51,885 nucleotides of DNA from Clostridia bacterium. Its GTDB lineage: Bacteria > Bacillota > Clostridia > Christensenellales > CAG-138. Where the stretch lies: positions 1 to 51,885 of the forward strand of contig JAFWVQ010000039.1 of assembly GCA_017523925.1 (NCBI GenBank). Reading direction: 5' to 3'. Under the pieces are notes generated by a model. It ran no database searches and was not told where the DNA came from. It worked only from the letters and a program-made list of their open reading frames with translations. Below are positions 42,146-50,390 of this stretch, piece by piece (position 1 is the stretch's first letter; each line of letters opens with the position of its first letter). Made by a program: the position numbers and the translations under genes.

Positions 42146-42916
42146 ATGAAGCTTGCGCTGATACAGATGAAGGTGAGCGCCGATAAGGATGAAAACCTTG
42201 CGCGCGCTCGAATGCTCGCCATGCAGGCAAGAGGAGCGGACGTGATAATGCTGCCCGAAATGTTCGTTTGTGAATACAGACGCTCGGCCTTCCTTCGCTT
42301 TGCCGAGGCGGAGGGCGGAACGATCACGCAAGCGCTTTCGAGCATCGCCGTCGATACGGGCGCATATCTGATCGGCGGCAGCATGCCGGAGCGCGACGGG
42401 AACGCGCTGTACAATACATGCTTTGTTTACGACCCAAGCGGCAAGCGCACTGCGAGGCACCGCAAGGCGCATCTTTTCGACGTTGATATCAAGGGTGGGC
42501 AGCGCTATAGGGAGTCGGACTCCTTTTCACCGGGCTGCGGCACGACCGCATTTGATACGCCCTTCGGAAGATTCGGCGTATGCATCTGTTTTGACATTCG
42601 ATTTGCGGCGTTTATTCATGAAATGAGGGATATCGACTTTCTCGCTGTTCCGGCTGCGTTCAATATGACCACAGGTCCTATGCATTGGGAGCTGCTGTTT
42701 CGTGCGCGTGCGGTGGATGAGCAGATATTCACCTTCGGCTGCGCACCGGCAAGGGACGAGCGCTCGAGCTACGTATCCTACGCGAACTCGATCGCAGTCA
42801 GCCCTTGGGGCAGGGTGATCGCTCGAGCCGGCGCGGAGGAAACGGTGCTCATGGTCGATGTCGACCCGAGCGAGGTGCGCGAGATGCGCGCGCAGATACC
42901 TATTGGCAAAGACTGA
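42146..42916 (+). CDS. Carbon-nitrogen hydrolase (nitrilase superfamily, omega-amidase-like)
   Basis: This 256-residue enzyme has the Glu-Lys-Cys triad: E in MLPEMFVCEY, K in RHRKAHLFDVDI and C in GVCICFDIRF. The HLFDVDI and FDIRFAAF segments resemble omega-amidases (Nit2 type), which hydrolyse alpha-ketoglutaramate or related monoamides. The ATG at 42146 is favoured by AAGGGGG ten bases upstream. It stands alone, divergent from the SdpI remnant and convergent with the zinc-ribbon gene. Confidence 0.92.
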   Translation: MKLALIQMKVSADKDENLARARMLAMQARGADVIMLPEMFVCEYRRSAFLRFAEAEGGTITQALSSIAVDTGAYLIGGSMPERDGNALYNTCFVYDPSGKRTARHRKAHLFDVDIKGGQRYRESDSFSPGCGTTAFDTPFGRFGVCICFDIRFAAFIHEMRDIDFLAVPAAFNMTTGPMHWELLFRARAVDEQIFTFGCAPARDERSSYVSYANSIAVSPWGRVIARAGAEETVLMVDVDPSEVREMRAQIPIGKD

Positions 42917-42953
42917 GAGCCGCGCAGATGACCACGGGTTTTAGCCGAAACAT

Positions 42954-43649
42954 TTAGAAAAACAGCTTCTTTTTCAGCGATTCCTTCAGGGCGGGGGATA
43001 TCGCGATAACTATCAAAGCAATGCCGAGCATGATGCAGCCAACGAGCGGAAAATATGACCATCTTAGCGTTGTATCGTTCAAAAAAGTGAGTCCGATCAA
43101 GAACTCGAGCAGCACCATGAAGCCGCCGTGCGCTATGAGCGCGCCGCCGAAGATATAAAGATAGCCTCTGCGCAGGTAGTGACAGAGCACCACTATCGCT
43201 GTCACGATAAGCGCGTTCGCACCAACTACCGGGAAAGCGAAGCTGAGGAACCAGCCGCCGCGAACTGTCAGATCGATATACAGCAGGTACAGCAGCAACG
43301 CCGCATAGTCGCATGGAACAAATATCACCGGATTTGGCTTTTTGAACCATAGCGGCAGGAAAACGATGATATATAGCAGCATGACGCCGCCCATCGCGTA
43401 ACCGACCCATGTGCCGGATGATGGTATGCTGAACAGGCAGACGACCAGCTGCGCTATTACGGCGGCGAACGCCACCGTTATTGCAAACATGATGCCGCGA
43501 AAACCGATTTTTATGGGCTTGTCGCTGTTCACGGGATAGGTCGGCTCCGCTTCGTTTCGAACGATGTCGGGATGATAGACCCTTGTTCCGCAGAGCGGGC
43601 ATACGCTCTCCGTATCCGCAAGCTTGACTCCGCATTTAACACAATACAT
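42954..43649 (-). CDS. Zinc-ribbon multi-pass membrane protein (DUF6320-like)
   Basis: This 231-residue protein begins with a zinc ribbon, CVKCGVKLADTESVCPLCGT (two CxxC pairs), then VYHPDIVRNEAEPTYPV, followed by about six membrane helices and a basic tail (KESLKKKLFF). The N-terminus fits the DUF6320 family. ATG 43649 is preceded by AGGATGG seven bases upstream; an in-frame TTG two codons earlier overlaps this. It lies 81 bp after the hydrolase-acyltransferase gene. This neighbour pairing recurs in gut clostridia as far as I recall, but the function is unknown. Confidence 0.82.
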   Translation of the reverse strand: MYCVKCGVKLADTESVCPLCGTRVYHPDIVRNEAEPTYPVNSDKPIKIGFRGIMFAITVAFAAVIAQLVVCLFSIPSSGTWVGYAMGGVMLLYIIVFLPLWFKKPNPVIFVPCDYAALLLYLLYIDLTVRGGWFLSFAFPVVGANALIVTAIVVLCHYLRRGYLYIFGGALIAHGGFMVLLEFLIGLTFLNDTTLRWSYFPLVGCIMLGIALIVIAISPALKESLKKKLFF

Positions 43650-43730
43650 ATTCAAACCATCCTAAAACTTAATGCTATGAAACATTGCCGTTCGCTCTTG
43701 CCGTTCCAAGCCTTGAGATCACCCTTGTGC

Positions 43731-45917
43731 TCAAGGTTCATTCGATCGGCTTGGCAAGGAAGCGAGATTGCTTTCAACGCAAACGTTCAGCCCGAGCTCA
43801 TGAAGAACGGAGTAAAAGTGGCTTTCAAGGCTCGGCTCGGCGGTGTTCCTGATGAAGCTTATATAGAGCTTGCCCTTGTAGGACAGCACGCCGCAGTTGT
43901 TGGGCTTGGTCGCCTGCACTCCGAGAATGAAATCGAAGCGGTCGATATGACGCTGCATAACTTCAGGCAGCTCGATCGCGCCGAGATTTGAAAGATTGAG
44001 GCAGTTCGTGCGCTCGCCGACCGTGTCGTAGATCGTTTTCATCGCGATATTCTTTACAAACAGCGGCATGACGCGCAGCACGGGATTGCGCTCGGCGTTT
44101 ACGTTCGGAGTGAACATCGCCTGAAGATTCTTCTTCGTTACGAGCAGCCCGAGCTGATGCTTTACCGCCGAAGCGATCTCCCCGATCTCAAAATCGCCCA
44201 TTCGCGGATCGATCTCGGGCATAACGACGTGCGCGAAATTGCGCAGGGTCTCGCTCGGAAACAGCTTTCTGAGATTGACGGGCACGACAACGCGGATCGG
44301 GCGCTGCCTGCGTTTGTCGACGATCTGCTCGTTCTGAAGGTTCTGAAGAGCAAGCAGCATGCAGCTTGCAAGCAGCACGGTCAGGCTGACATCCATGCTC
44401 TTTGAAAGCCGAACGACCTCGTCCGTTTCGAGGATGAAGGTGGTCAAATGCCGCATGACGCCGCTTTCGGGAGTGCATTTCATCTTGAAAACGGTGCTCG
44501 CATTACGCTTTAGGCTAACCTTTCCTGCATACTTTGTAAAGCTGTCCTCAAGCTCGCTCGCTCTTGGTTCCTCATGCCGATCGAGCACGCCACAAACGCA
44601 GGGAACGCGCTCGCCGTATTTCTGCTCGATATACTCAGCAAGCAGGGATTTGAGAAACACCATACCGCCGTTTCCGTCCGTCAGCGCATGGTAGAATTCC
44701 ACGGCGATCCGTTTTCCATAAACTATGACGCGCAGGGCGCATTTATTGATCGCGTCAAACGGCGTATGCGCAAGCGGCCACGGATGCTCTTCCGAAATCT
44801 CGGGAGCGGAGGACACCTCCTCGAGATAGTACCAGAAAAAGCCCCTTCCGAGCCGAACGGCGATCGAGGGGAATCTTCTCATCGTAACGTCCATAGCGGA
44901 GCGAAGCACGTCCCTATCAACCTCGTCATCAAGCGTAGCGGAGAGCCTGAAATAGTTGTTCCAGTATCTGCGCTTTGCGGCCGGAAATATCTTCGCGGCG
45001 TTGTCAAGGCGCATCCAGCGCAGCTTGCGCGGCGCTGTGGCGGTTTTTTTGAGAAACTCCTCCATCAGTGCAAAGTCGTTTCTGTGCTCCTTGAGGCAGT
45101 AAAGCACGTAGCCATGCCACATGTGTTCGGCAACGATAAGCTGCGAGGAACAGCCGCCTGCGACGAGCTTCTCATGAAGCCTTCTTGAGTCGTCAAGCAG
45201 TATCTCGTCACCTCCGACAAAGATCAGCGAAGGGGGCAGAGCGGTCGTGTCGCCGAAAAGCGGGGAAACCAGGGGATCCTGCGTATCTTCGGAGTAACAG
45301 CGCACGTAGCTCTCGAGCTGTTCGCGGCAAAGGCTCGGATCGATCTGCGAATTGTAAACCATGCTTTCGCCGCTCAGCGTGAGGTCGGTCCATGGGGAGA
45401 TCGCGATGATGCCGCTCGGAAGCGGCAGCCTCAGCTCCCTGAGCTTATATGAGAGCGCATAGCAAAGCCCGCCTCCGGCGCTTTCGCCGCAGAGCGTGAT
45501 CCTTTCGGGAAGATAGCCCATTGAAAGCAGATTCCTGTATGCGTCAAGCGCATCCTCAAGGGCGGCGGGGTAGGGGTGCTCGGGCGCAAGGCGGTAGGCA
45601 AGACACATCACCTTTTCGCCGCATTCGTCGGCAAGCACGGAAGCAAAGCCCTTGGCGTACTCGATACCGCCGCAGGCGTATCCGCCGCCGTGGATATAGA
45701 GAATAATGCCGTCGCGGCGCTCGTCGTGCGGGATCGCGAGCGCGAGCGAAAGCCGCGGATGCCCTATCTCTGAAATATCGACCGTTTTTCTTTTTGTTGC
45801 CGATAGAATCGCCCCTATCCTATCTTGGCCCTTGCGCATGGCTTCGATGGTTTGCGATGCAAGGATGGGCCGCATTCGCTCAAGCTGTTTGCGAACAAGC
45901 TTTTCGGAAAACTCCAT
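43731..45917 (-). CDS. Alpha/beta hydrolase-acyltransferase (condensation-like) fusion
   Basis: This is a 728-residue, two-module protein. Residues 1-290 are a hormone-sensitive-lipase-type alpha/beta hydrolase: oxyanion HGGGYACGG (76-84), nucleophile S146 in GESAGGG, acid in the GGDE segment (236-239), and His268 in MWHGY. Residues 300-728 are a CoA-dependent acyltransferase/condensation-like domain: HALTDG (410-415), the HxxxD catalytic motif, then a second lobe. Similar alcohol-acetyltransferase-like and hydrolase proteins are often separate genes. GGAGACATT precedes the ATG. Lipid or ester synthesis and trimming is a reasonable guess only. Confidence 0.85.
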   Translation of the reverse strand: MEFSEKLVRKQLERMRPILASQTIEAMRKGQDRIGAILSATKRKTVDISEIGHPRLSLALAIPHDERRDGIILYIHGGGYACGGIEYAKGFASVLADECGEKVMCLAYRLAPEHPYPAALEDALDAYRNLLSMGYLPERITLCGESAGGGLCYALSYKLRELRLPLPSGIIAISPWTDLTLSGESMVYNSQIDPSLCREQLESYVRCYSEDTQDPLVSPLFGDTTALPPSLIFVGGDEILLDDSRRLHEKLVAGGCSSQLIVAEHMWHGYVLYCLKEHRNDFALMEEFLKKTATAPRKLRWMRLDNAAKIFPAAKRRYWNNYFRLSATLDDEVDRDVLRSAMDVTMRRFPSIAVRLGRGFFWYYLEEVSSAPEISEEHPWPLAHTPFDAINKCALRVIVYGKRIAVEFYHALTDGNGGMVFLKSLLAEYIEQKYGERVPCVCGVLDRHEEPRASELEDSFTKYAGKVSLKRNASTVFKMKCTPESGVMRHLTTFILETDEVVRLSKSMDVSLTVLLASCMLLALQNLQNEQIVDKRRQRPIRVVVPVNLRKLFPSETLRNFAHVVMPEIDPRMGDFEIGEIASAVKHQLGLLVTKKNLQAMFTPNVNAERNPVLRVMPLFVKNIAMKTIYDTVGERTNCLNLSNLGAIELPEVMQRHIDRFDFILGVQATKPNNCGVLSYKGKLYISFIRNTAEPSLESHFYSVLHELGLNVCVESNLASLPSRSNEP

Positions 45918-46008
45918 AATGTCTCCGATCTGCCGCAGCGATCGCCGCAGCTTAGTCCGATAGTGGACACGATTTGAATTCTAACATATTTTCAATTGGG
46001 AACGCAAG

Positions 46009-46035
46009 CATATTATCCTGCGACGCAAATATAAT
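46009..46035 (+). promoter_or_regulatory. Candidate sigma-E promoter for yabP-yabQ
   Basis: CATATT (46009-46014) and AATATAAT (46028-46035) are 13 bp apart, close to the mother-cell sigma-E pattern (ATATT ... CATA.AAT). yabP and yabQ belong to the sigma-E regulon in Bacillus. The -10 deviates at two positions. Confidence 0.45.
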
Positions 46036-46063
46036 TTAGTATCAAACACAGGAGGACGAGTTG

Positions 46064-46360
46064 ATGAACGACAGACCCATCTTGGAGGGCAGCAGCCTGC
46101 GCCTGCGCAGCCATTGCATAAATATCGAGAATCGTGAGCTTTTGAGCATATCTGGCGTAAAGGACGTCGGCAGCTTTAACGAAACCGAGATAATACTTAT
46201 GACGGACTGCGGCGGGCTTACCATCGACGGAACCGAGCTGCACATCACAAAGTTGAATCTCGACGAGGGTCAGATCATCGTTGAAGGTCAGCTGATCGCG
46301 CTTGAATACGACGACGCGCCCGTTCAGAAGGGCTCGCTGTTTTCGAGGATGTTTCGCTGA
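46064..46360 (+). CDS. yabP: Spore cortex protein YabP
   Basis: This 98-residue sporulation protein of the YabP/YqfC fold matches the family core: INIENRELLSISGVKDVGSF, then EIILMTDCGGLTIDGTELHI and KLNLDEGQIIVEGQLIALEY. It is needed for cortex formation in Bacillus. ATG 46064 lies 8 nt after GGAGG. Its TGA overlaps the yabQ ATG by one base (TGATG). Confidence 0.93.
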   Translation: MNDRPILEGSSLRLRSHCINIENRELLSISGVKDVGSFNETEIILMTDCGGLTIDGTELHITKLNLDEGQIIVEGQLIALEYDDAPVQKGSLFSRMFR

Positions 46361-46674
46361 TGCATGATAATATGGGCGAGCTTCCCGTGCTGCTCTGCTG
46401 CCTTTGGGCAGGTACGCTTCTCGGGATCATCTATGAAGTATTGCGGCTTTTTCGCCGCTCGGGCAGGAAGGCGGCCGAGATAGCGGCCGACCTGCTCTTT
46501 TCCGTATGCTTTTTCGTAGTTGTATCGGCGGTGCTATTGTTTGCTGACAGCGGGCGGCTCAGGCCGCAGTATATGCTTGCGATCCTTGCCGCGCTCATTG
46601 TGTGGGTGTACTTCCCGGGCAGGCTCGTTCGAAGCATGGTGCTGCATCTCGAAAACAGGAACAAATGGAGATAA
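46360..46674 (+). CDS. yabQ: Spore cortex membrane protein YabQ
   Basis: This 104-residue membrane protein has three hydrophobic segments (about 9-27, 42-62, 70-90), with the YabQ-typical GTLLGIIYEVLRLFRRSGR after the first. It localises to the outer forespore membrane in Bacillus and is required for cortex. It follows yabP by overlap. The usual next gene, divIC/ftsB, is absent here; a gap and an ECF sigma gene follow. Confidence 0.88.
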   Translation: MHDNMGELPVLLCCLWAGTLLGIIYEVLRLFRRSGRKAAEIAADLLFSVCFFVVVSAVLLFADSGRLRPQYMLAILAALIVWVYFPGRLVRSMVLHLENRNKWR

Positions 46675-47011
46675 TAAGCTGAATAACAAAGGTCTGAGGC
46701 GATCTGATCACATTCTATCGTCTGTTTACGATGCTATAACAAAATTAGCCGGCTCTATCCGAACGAATGCTTTTGATTTTTCGCATATAGTTTTTTATCG
46801 CGAACAATTCGCGAAACAAGTGCTTGAACGCAAATGATCGATACGCAATCAGTCGCAGCATATATGATAATATTTGAAATATGGCTCATAATGTGTTAGA
46901 ATACATATGCATACCTGCGTTATGCCGCATTTTTCATCGATTTATGCGATCAAACAACGTTCGCTCAACCGAAACGGAGGGTCGTGCGTTATAATAAATG
47001 GAGAGAAGATT
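46675..47011. other. Intergenic region with an ECF promoter and a hairpin
   Basis: This 337-bp gap contains a perfect 7-bp hairpin TCGCGAA-CAA-TTCGCGA (46798-46814), without a T-run, and the promoter of the sigma-factor gene. No divIC-like ORF is recognisable in any frame. A 105-codon plus-strand frame that overlaps yabQ looks non-coding. Confidence 0.6.
46873..46902 (+). promoter_or_regulatory. Promoter for the ECF sigma-factor gene
   Basis: TTGAAA (46873-46878) and TAGAAT (46897-46902), 18-bp spacer. Transcription would start near 46909, inside the long reading frame, so translation must begin downstream of its first two ATGs or at the latest of them. Confidence 0.65.
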
Positions 47012-47533
47012 TTGTCAGAACGCAGCTTCGACAGCATCTATACCGACTACTCGCGCCTGGTTTATTGGGCTGCCTACAGAGTGGTTTCCCATCAGGAAAC
47101 GGCTGAGGACATAACCCAGCAGGTGTTTGAGCGTGCGTATCTGAATCTCGACAAGATATCGGGACTTGCCGATGCGCAGCTTAAGAGTTGGCTCTACCGC
47201 GTTGCAACGAATCTTTCGCTCGATCACGTGCGAAAAGCCAAGCATGAGCTTCTCAGTGATGAGCCGCTTGGACCGGAAGTGCCCGATAGCGAACCGCTGC
47301 CCGAGAGCGAGCTCATCTTCAAAAAGCGCAACGATGCGGTGCGCAGGGCGATAGAGCAGCTTGACGAGGCAAGCCGAACCGTTATTACTCTGCACTATTT
47401 CTCCGAGATGACGGTCAGCGAGATCTCGGAGGCAACCGGCATAAGCCAGGGAACCATCAAGTCAAGATTGGTTCGCGCAAGAAAACTCCTTTCCGAAATG
47501 TTAAAGGCGGAGGCTGATAACTATGAAGAATGA
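47012..47533 (+). CDS. ECF-type RNA polymerase sigma factor
   Basis: This 173-residue sigma factor has region 2 (YTDYSRLVYWAAYRVVSHQE, then AEDITQQVFERAYLNLDKI) and region 4 (LDEASRTVITLHYFSEMTV and ISEATGISQGTIKSRLVRAR). I place the start at TTG 47012 because GGAGAG is six bases upstream and sigma-2 begins right after; ATGs at 46907 and 46922 have no ribosome site, and the promoter lies almost on them. Its end overlaps by 11 nt with the next gene, a membrane protein likely to be its anti-sigma factor. Confidence 0.88.
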   Translation: MSERSFDSIYTDYSRLVYWAAYRVVSHQETAEDITQQVFERAYLNLDKISGLADAQLKSWLYRVATNLSLDHVRKAKHELLSDEPLGPEVPDSEPLPESELIFKKRNDAVRRAIEQLDEASRTVITLHYFSEMTVSEISEATGISQGTIKSRLVRARKLLSEMLKAEADNYEE

Positions 47534-48314
47534 TCGCAGCATAAAACTTATTACGGATGAGCCGTTGGATGAGCAGGCCCCGGTCCTTGATGCTGTCGAT
47601 CTCGGCGGTGAATTTGAAGAGATGGATACGCTTCTGCGGCTCGTTGCCGATGAAAGCACGGCTCAGATAGATTTTGAAGCCATCAAGCAGCGCGCCGTAT
47701 CCTCTGCAAAAGCCAAAAAGGCAAGGCGCGGCAAGCTCAGAAGGGCGGTTAGCTACGCATTGTTTGCCTGCGCCGCGCTCGTAATGGGCTTCTCGCTCCT
47801 CACCGTCATCCGTTCCGCCGGCAAGCCGAACGACCCCAACGTCATCGCGTACTCCACGCCGGACTGCGCCCCGAAGGAAACTCATGCAAACGGCAGCAAG
47901 GGAGCTTCGGGCGATCAAACTCCCATCTGGCGCATGGAGGCCGGCACCGTTTCCAAAGACGCCTATAAGGACATCACCAAAAAGGTTTCCGATTTCTTCC
48001 CGACCGAGCTGCCCGAGAACATGATGAAGCTGGTCGACGATTCCGAAGCGCATATCAGCGCGATCGGAATAGACCGTGACGGCTCCGAACTCTGCTATGA
48101 TCTTGTTATGTCCACCGAGCCCCCGATCAATCTTGAAGCGGGCGAGGCCTGCAGCGTTGAGGACGGCGAGTTCATAGTGTATTACTGGCAGATCTCCGAA
48201 GAAAACTGCGTTTCCTTCCGCTTCACCGGATTCGAGCAGAAGCAGACGGATTCCATGTTCGGCGCGCTTGCAAGAAGGATCGTTCAGATCGTTCCGGACG
48301 ACGGGCAGCGTTGA
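47523..48314 (+). CDS. Probable membrane-bound anti-sigma factor
   Basis: This 263-residue protein has a cytoplasmic N-terminus of about 72 residues ending in a basic stretch (KAKKARRGKLRR), one TM helix (about 76-95, YALFACAALVMGFSLLTV), and a C-terminal extracellular domain of about 165 residues with no recognised fold. No zinc-binding HxxxCxxC motif is present, so it is not a ZAS-type anti-sigma; assignment rests on topology and overlap with the sigma gene. GGAGG precedes the ATG by nine bases. A terminator follows. Confidence 0.7.
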   Translation: MKNDRSIKLITDEPLDEQAPVLDAVDLGGEFEEMDTLLRLVADESTAQIDFEAIKQRAVSSAKAKKARRGKLRRAVSYALFACAALVMGFSLLTVIRSAGKPNDPNVIAYSTPDCAPKETHANGSKGASGDQTPIWRMEAGTVSKDAYKDITKKVSDFFPTELPENMMKLVDDSEAHISAIGIDRDGSELCYDLVMSTEPPINLEAGEACSVEDGEFIVYYWQISEENCVSFRFTGFEQKQTDSMFGALARRIVQIVPDDGQR

Positions 48315-48341
48315 TAGATACACATGCAGTTTGATGCTTCT

Positions 48342-48376
48342 GGAGCACGGTCGGCTTGACTGTGCTCCGTTTTCTT
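48342..48376 (+). terminator. Terminator of the sigma/anti-sigma operon
   Basis: The stem GGAGCACGGTC / GACTGTGCTCC (48342-48352 and 48358-48368, one G-T pair) is followed by GTTTTCTT. Its right arm overlaps the next promoter. Confidence 0.8.
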
Positions 48377-48384
48377 GGTATAAT
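48356..48384 (+). promoter_or_regulatory. Promoter for the 48460 lipoprotein gene, embedded in the terminator
   Basis: TTGACT (48356-48361), a 17-bp spacer and TATAAT (48379-48384). The -35 box lies in the loop and right arm of the preceding terminator, so the two elements share DNA. Confidence 0.8.
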
Positions 48385-48459
48385 ACCAAATCGTTTGCCG
48401 CGGTATGCGGCTTGTAAGTGCGCATAAAGTGCGCTTGAGCGAAAACAAGGTGAATTATT

Positions 48460-49503
48460 ATGAGTAAAAAACTAATTGGGCTTCTGCTTATAATGCTTGG
48501 CTGTGCATTTGCGGCTACGGCATGCTTTGCATTGCCCATCGAGAGCAGACCCTCGGCGGACAGCACCGCCGCACCGGCACCTGCTCCTACGCCCACGCCC
48601 GTTCCGAAGCCGGCGGCGGAAACGACCGCCGCGCCGATCGGCAGCAATGCGGACAGCGAAGACTCCGCTTCCGCTGAGGCAACTCCGGTTTCTACCGCAG
48701 CGGTGCCGCCGATGCCGACACCCGTCGCCACGGAGCTTCCGCAGCCCGAGGAAACGCCGGAGCCGCCCGCCGCTTCGCCAATCCCAAACGAGCAGGTGAA
48801 GCTCGATTCGTTCTCGTTCGCGGATAACGACCTTGTTCCGGTCGATCTTGATTATGACGGCGTTATCGAAACGGTTTCGCTCGTTTCGAATCTTGAAAAG
48901 GGTTCAATGCGGCTCGTGATCGATTCCGATCAATCCTTTGAGCTCAATTTGGATATTTCGAGCCTCGTGTGCGCATACGTGACTGATTTCTGCTTCGGTG
49001 ACGGTTCGGCCGAATTGATCGTTTCATACGTCAACAGCATGGGCGATTACGTCACTGCGATCGTCGGCAGCTTCACCTCGAGCACACCGATAAGCTGCTC
49101 CAATCTGGACGGCTGGGTCGAGAGCCTGAGCGAGGACGGGATACGGCTTTGCCGCACAGCGAGTATTCTCGGAACGCGCGGGATAAGCAGACTGTACACC
49201 TACAACACCGTGGACGGCAGCGTGATCCCGCTCGAAACGGAATGGTGCGTCTATTCATACGACAGCTACGTCAGCGTTGCGAGGCCACTGACCGCCGTTT
49301 TTGCGGGCGAAGAGGGCGATACGGTGATCACGCTTGAAGAAGGGACGCTCCTGATACCCACCGCGACCGATTTTTTCAGCTATATCGCATTTAGAACTTC
49401 GGACGGCAAGGAGGGCTATATCAGCGCTGTCTCAGAGGACGGCGAATTCTTCCTCGACGGCGAACCCCTCGATTCCTTCTTTAACGAGCTTCCCGCGCTC
49501 TGA
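48460..49503 (+). CDS. Lipoprotein with proline-rich tether, unknown function
   Basis: This 347-residue secreted lipoprotein has its lipobox cysteine at residue 22 (AATAC). Residues about 30-112 form a low-complexity Pro/Ala/Thr/Glu linker (PAPAPTPTPVPKP), suited to cross the cell wall. The mature domain (about 113-347) opens with VDLDYDGVIETVSLVSN, a D-x-D-x-D-G-like calcium/VCBS-type loop, and ends with an SH3-like stretch (FRTSDGKEGYISAVSEDGEF). No enzyme motif was found. AAGGTGA lies before the ATG. It has its own promoter downstream of the sigma operon. Confidence 0.8.
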   Translation: MSKKLIGLLLIMLGCAFAATACFALPIESRPSADSTAAPAPAPTPTPVPKPAAETTAAPIGSNADSEDSASAEATPVSTAAVPPMPTPVATELPQPEETPEPPAASPIPNEQVKLDSFSFADNDLVPVDLDYDGVIETVSLVSNLEKGSMRLVIDSDQSFELNLDISSLVCAYVTDFCFGDGSAELIVSYVNSMGDYVTAIVGSFTSSTPISCSNLDGWVESLSEDGIRLCRTASILGTRGISRLYTYNTVDGSVIPLETEWCVYSYDSYVSVARPLTAVFAGEEGDTVITLEEGTLLIPTATDFFSYIAFRTSDGKEGYISAVSEDGEFFLDGEPLDSFFNELPAL

Positions 49504-49660
49504 CAAGATATTCAAACGGCTCGAGAGACGATCCGAATACTGATCGATCATCAAGCTTGCTGCTTTGAATGGCATGTTGAGTTGTTGATTACAAACCATG
49601 TATGAAAAACCTCTTTTGCCTTGGCGGTAAAAGAGGTTTCTTTGATGGAGCCGAACAGGC
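49504..49660. other. Intergenic region left of the IS200-type element
   Basis: No gene is visible. It contains the terminator-like hairpin at 49607-49645. That hairpin's sequence recurs at 51724-51762. Confidence 0.6.
49607..49645 (+). terminator. Terminator-like hairpin, also found at 51.7 kb
   Basis: AAACCTCTTTT pairs with AAAAGAGGTTT around GCCTTGGCGGT, followed by CTTTG. The right arm and tail (AAAAGAGGTTTCTTTG) occur again near 51749. Confidence 0.6.
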
Positions 49661-49669
49661 GTTAAAAAT

Positions 49670-49688
49670 CCACCAGTTCAACTGGTGG
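49670..49688 (+). repeat. IS200 left-end subterminal hairpin
   Basis: CCACCAG-TTCAA-CTGGTGG, 7-bp stem, 5-nt loop. Structure recognised by TnpA in this family. Confidence 0.85.
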
Positions 49689-49719
49689 TCGACAAAATAA
49701 TCTTAAGATAATGACAGAA

Positions 49720-49781
49720 AAAACCTCCTGTGATAAACTGAAAGTGGCCTGGCAACCACAAGAAAGGACACAGGAGGTTTT
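49720..49781 (+). promoter_or_regulatory. Inverted repeat that sequesters the tnpA ribosome site
   Basis: AAAACCTCCTGTG (49720-49732) is perfectly complementary to CACAGGAGGTTTT (49769-49781), which contains the AGGAGG used by tnpA; an inner stem GTGG/CCAC closes the loop. Folding would hide the ribosome site and keep transposase low, matching the known 5' UTR repression in Salmonella IS200. Confidence 0.8.
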
Positions 49782-49784
49782 GTC

Positions 49785-50258
49785 ATGAAAGATGACGTAA
49801 GAAGTTTATCACACAGTAAGTGGCGATGCAAGTACCATATAGTATTTGCGCCAAAGTATCGTCGGCAGATAATCTATGGCAAGATAAAAGCCGATGTAGG
49901 GAGAATACTGAGAGAGTTATGTGAAAGGAAGGGGGTGGAGTTGATAGAGGGAGAATGCTGTCCGGATCACATACATATGCTGGTGGCAATACCGCCACAC
50001 ATGAGTGTGTCGCAGTTTATGGGGTACTTGAAGAGTAAAAGCAGTCTGATGATATTTGATAGGCATGCGAATCTGAAGTACAAGTATGGCAACCGACATT
50101 TCTGGCGCAGAGGATACTATGTGGATACAGTTGGCAAGTATGAAGGGGCAATACGCGAATACATACGAAATCAACTGGAAGATGATATAGCGACCGACCA
50201 GATAAGTATGAAAGAGTTTGTAGACCCGTTTACGGGTGAGCCTGTGATAAAAGGCTAA
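49785..50258 (+). CDS. tnpA: IS200-family transposase TnpA (Y1 HUH)
   Basis: This 157-residue single-domain transposase nicks and joins single-stranded DNA. The HUH motif is HIHML at 61-65 (CCPDHIHMLVAIPP). The catalytic tyrosine candidate is Y122 or Y126 in the AIREYIRNQ helix region near the C-terminus, where Y1 transposases carry it. YHIVFAPKYRRQI and FWRRGYYVDTVG are family hallmarks. Apparently intact, with AGGAGG seven bases upstream inside the repressive hairpin. Confidence 0.93.
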   Translation: MKDDVRSLSHSKWRCKYHIVFAPKYRRQIIYGKIKADVGRILRELCERKGVELIEGECCPDHIHMLVAIPPHMSVSQFMGYLKSKSSLMIFDRHANLKYKYGNRHFWRRGYYVDTVGKYEGAIREYIRNQLEDDIATDQISMKEFVDPFTGEPVIKG

Positions 50259-50264
50259 GAAAGA

Positions 50265-50364
50265 AGCCCCCGAGTAGGGGGCTGCCAGAGAAAATACTGT
50301 AGTTACCAGGAATTCAGCGCCCCCTTTAGGGGGCGTCTACAAGAGATAGGCCCTTATAGGGCCT
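50265..50364 (+). repeat. Three GC-rich hairpins after tnpA
   Basis: AGCCCCC/GGGGGCT (50265-50283), CGCCCCC-TTTA-GGGGGCG (50318-50335) and AGGCCCT/AGGGCCT (50348-50364). They lie between tnpA and the right-end hairpin. The first may end tnpA transcription; none has a clear T-run. Confidence 0.65.
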
Positions 50365-50371
50365 GAGCAAA

Positions 50372-50390
50372 CCACCCGTTCAACGGGTGG
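50372..50390 (+). repeat. IS200 right-end subterminal hairpin
   Basis: CCACCCG-TTCAA-CGGGTGG, 7-bp stem with the same loop as the left hairpin. Confidence 0.85.

Noticed and set aside
46520..46837. 105-codon ORF after yabQ as divIC/ftsB
   Set aside because: Overlaps yabQ out of frame; no coiled coil or TM pattern of DivIC.
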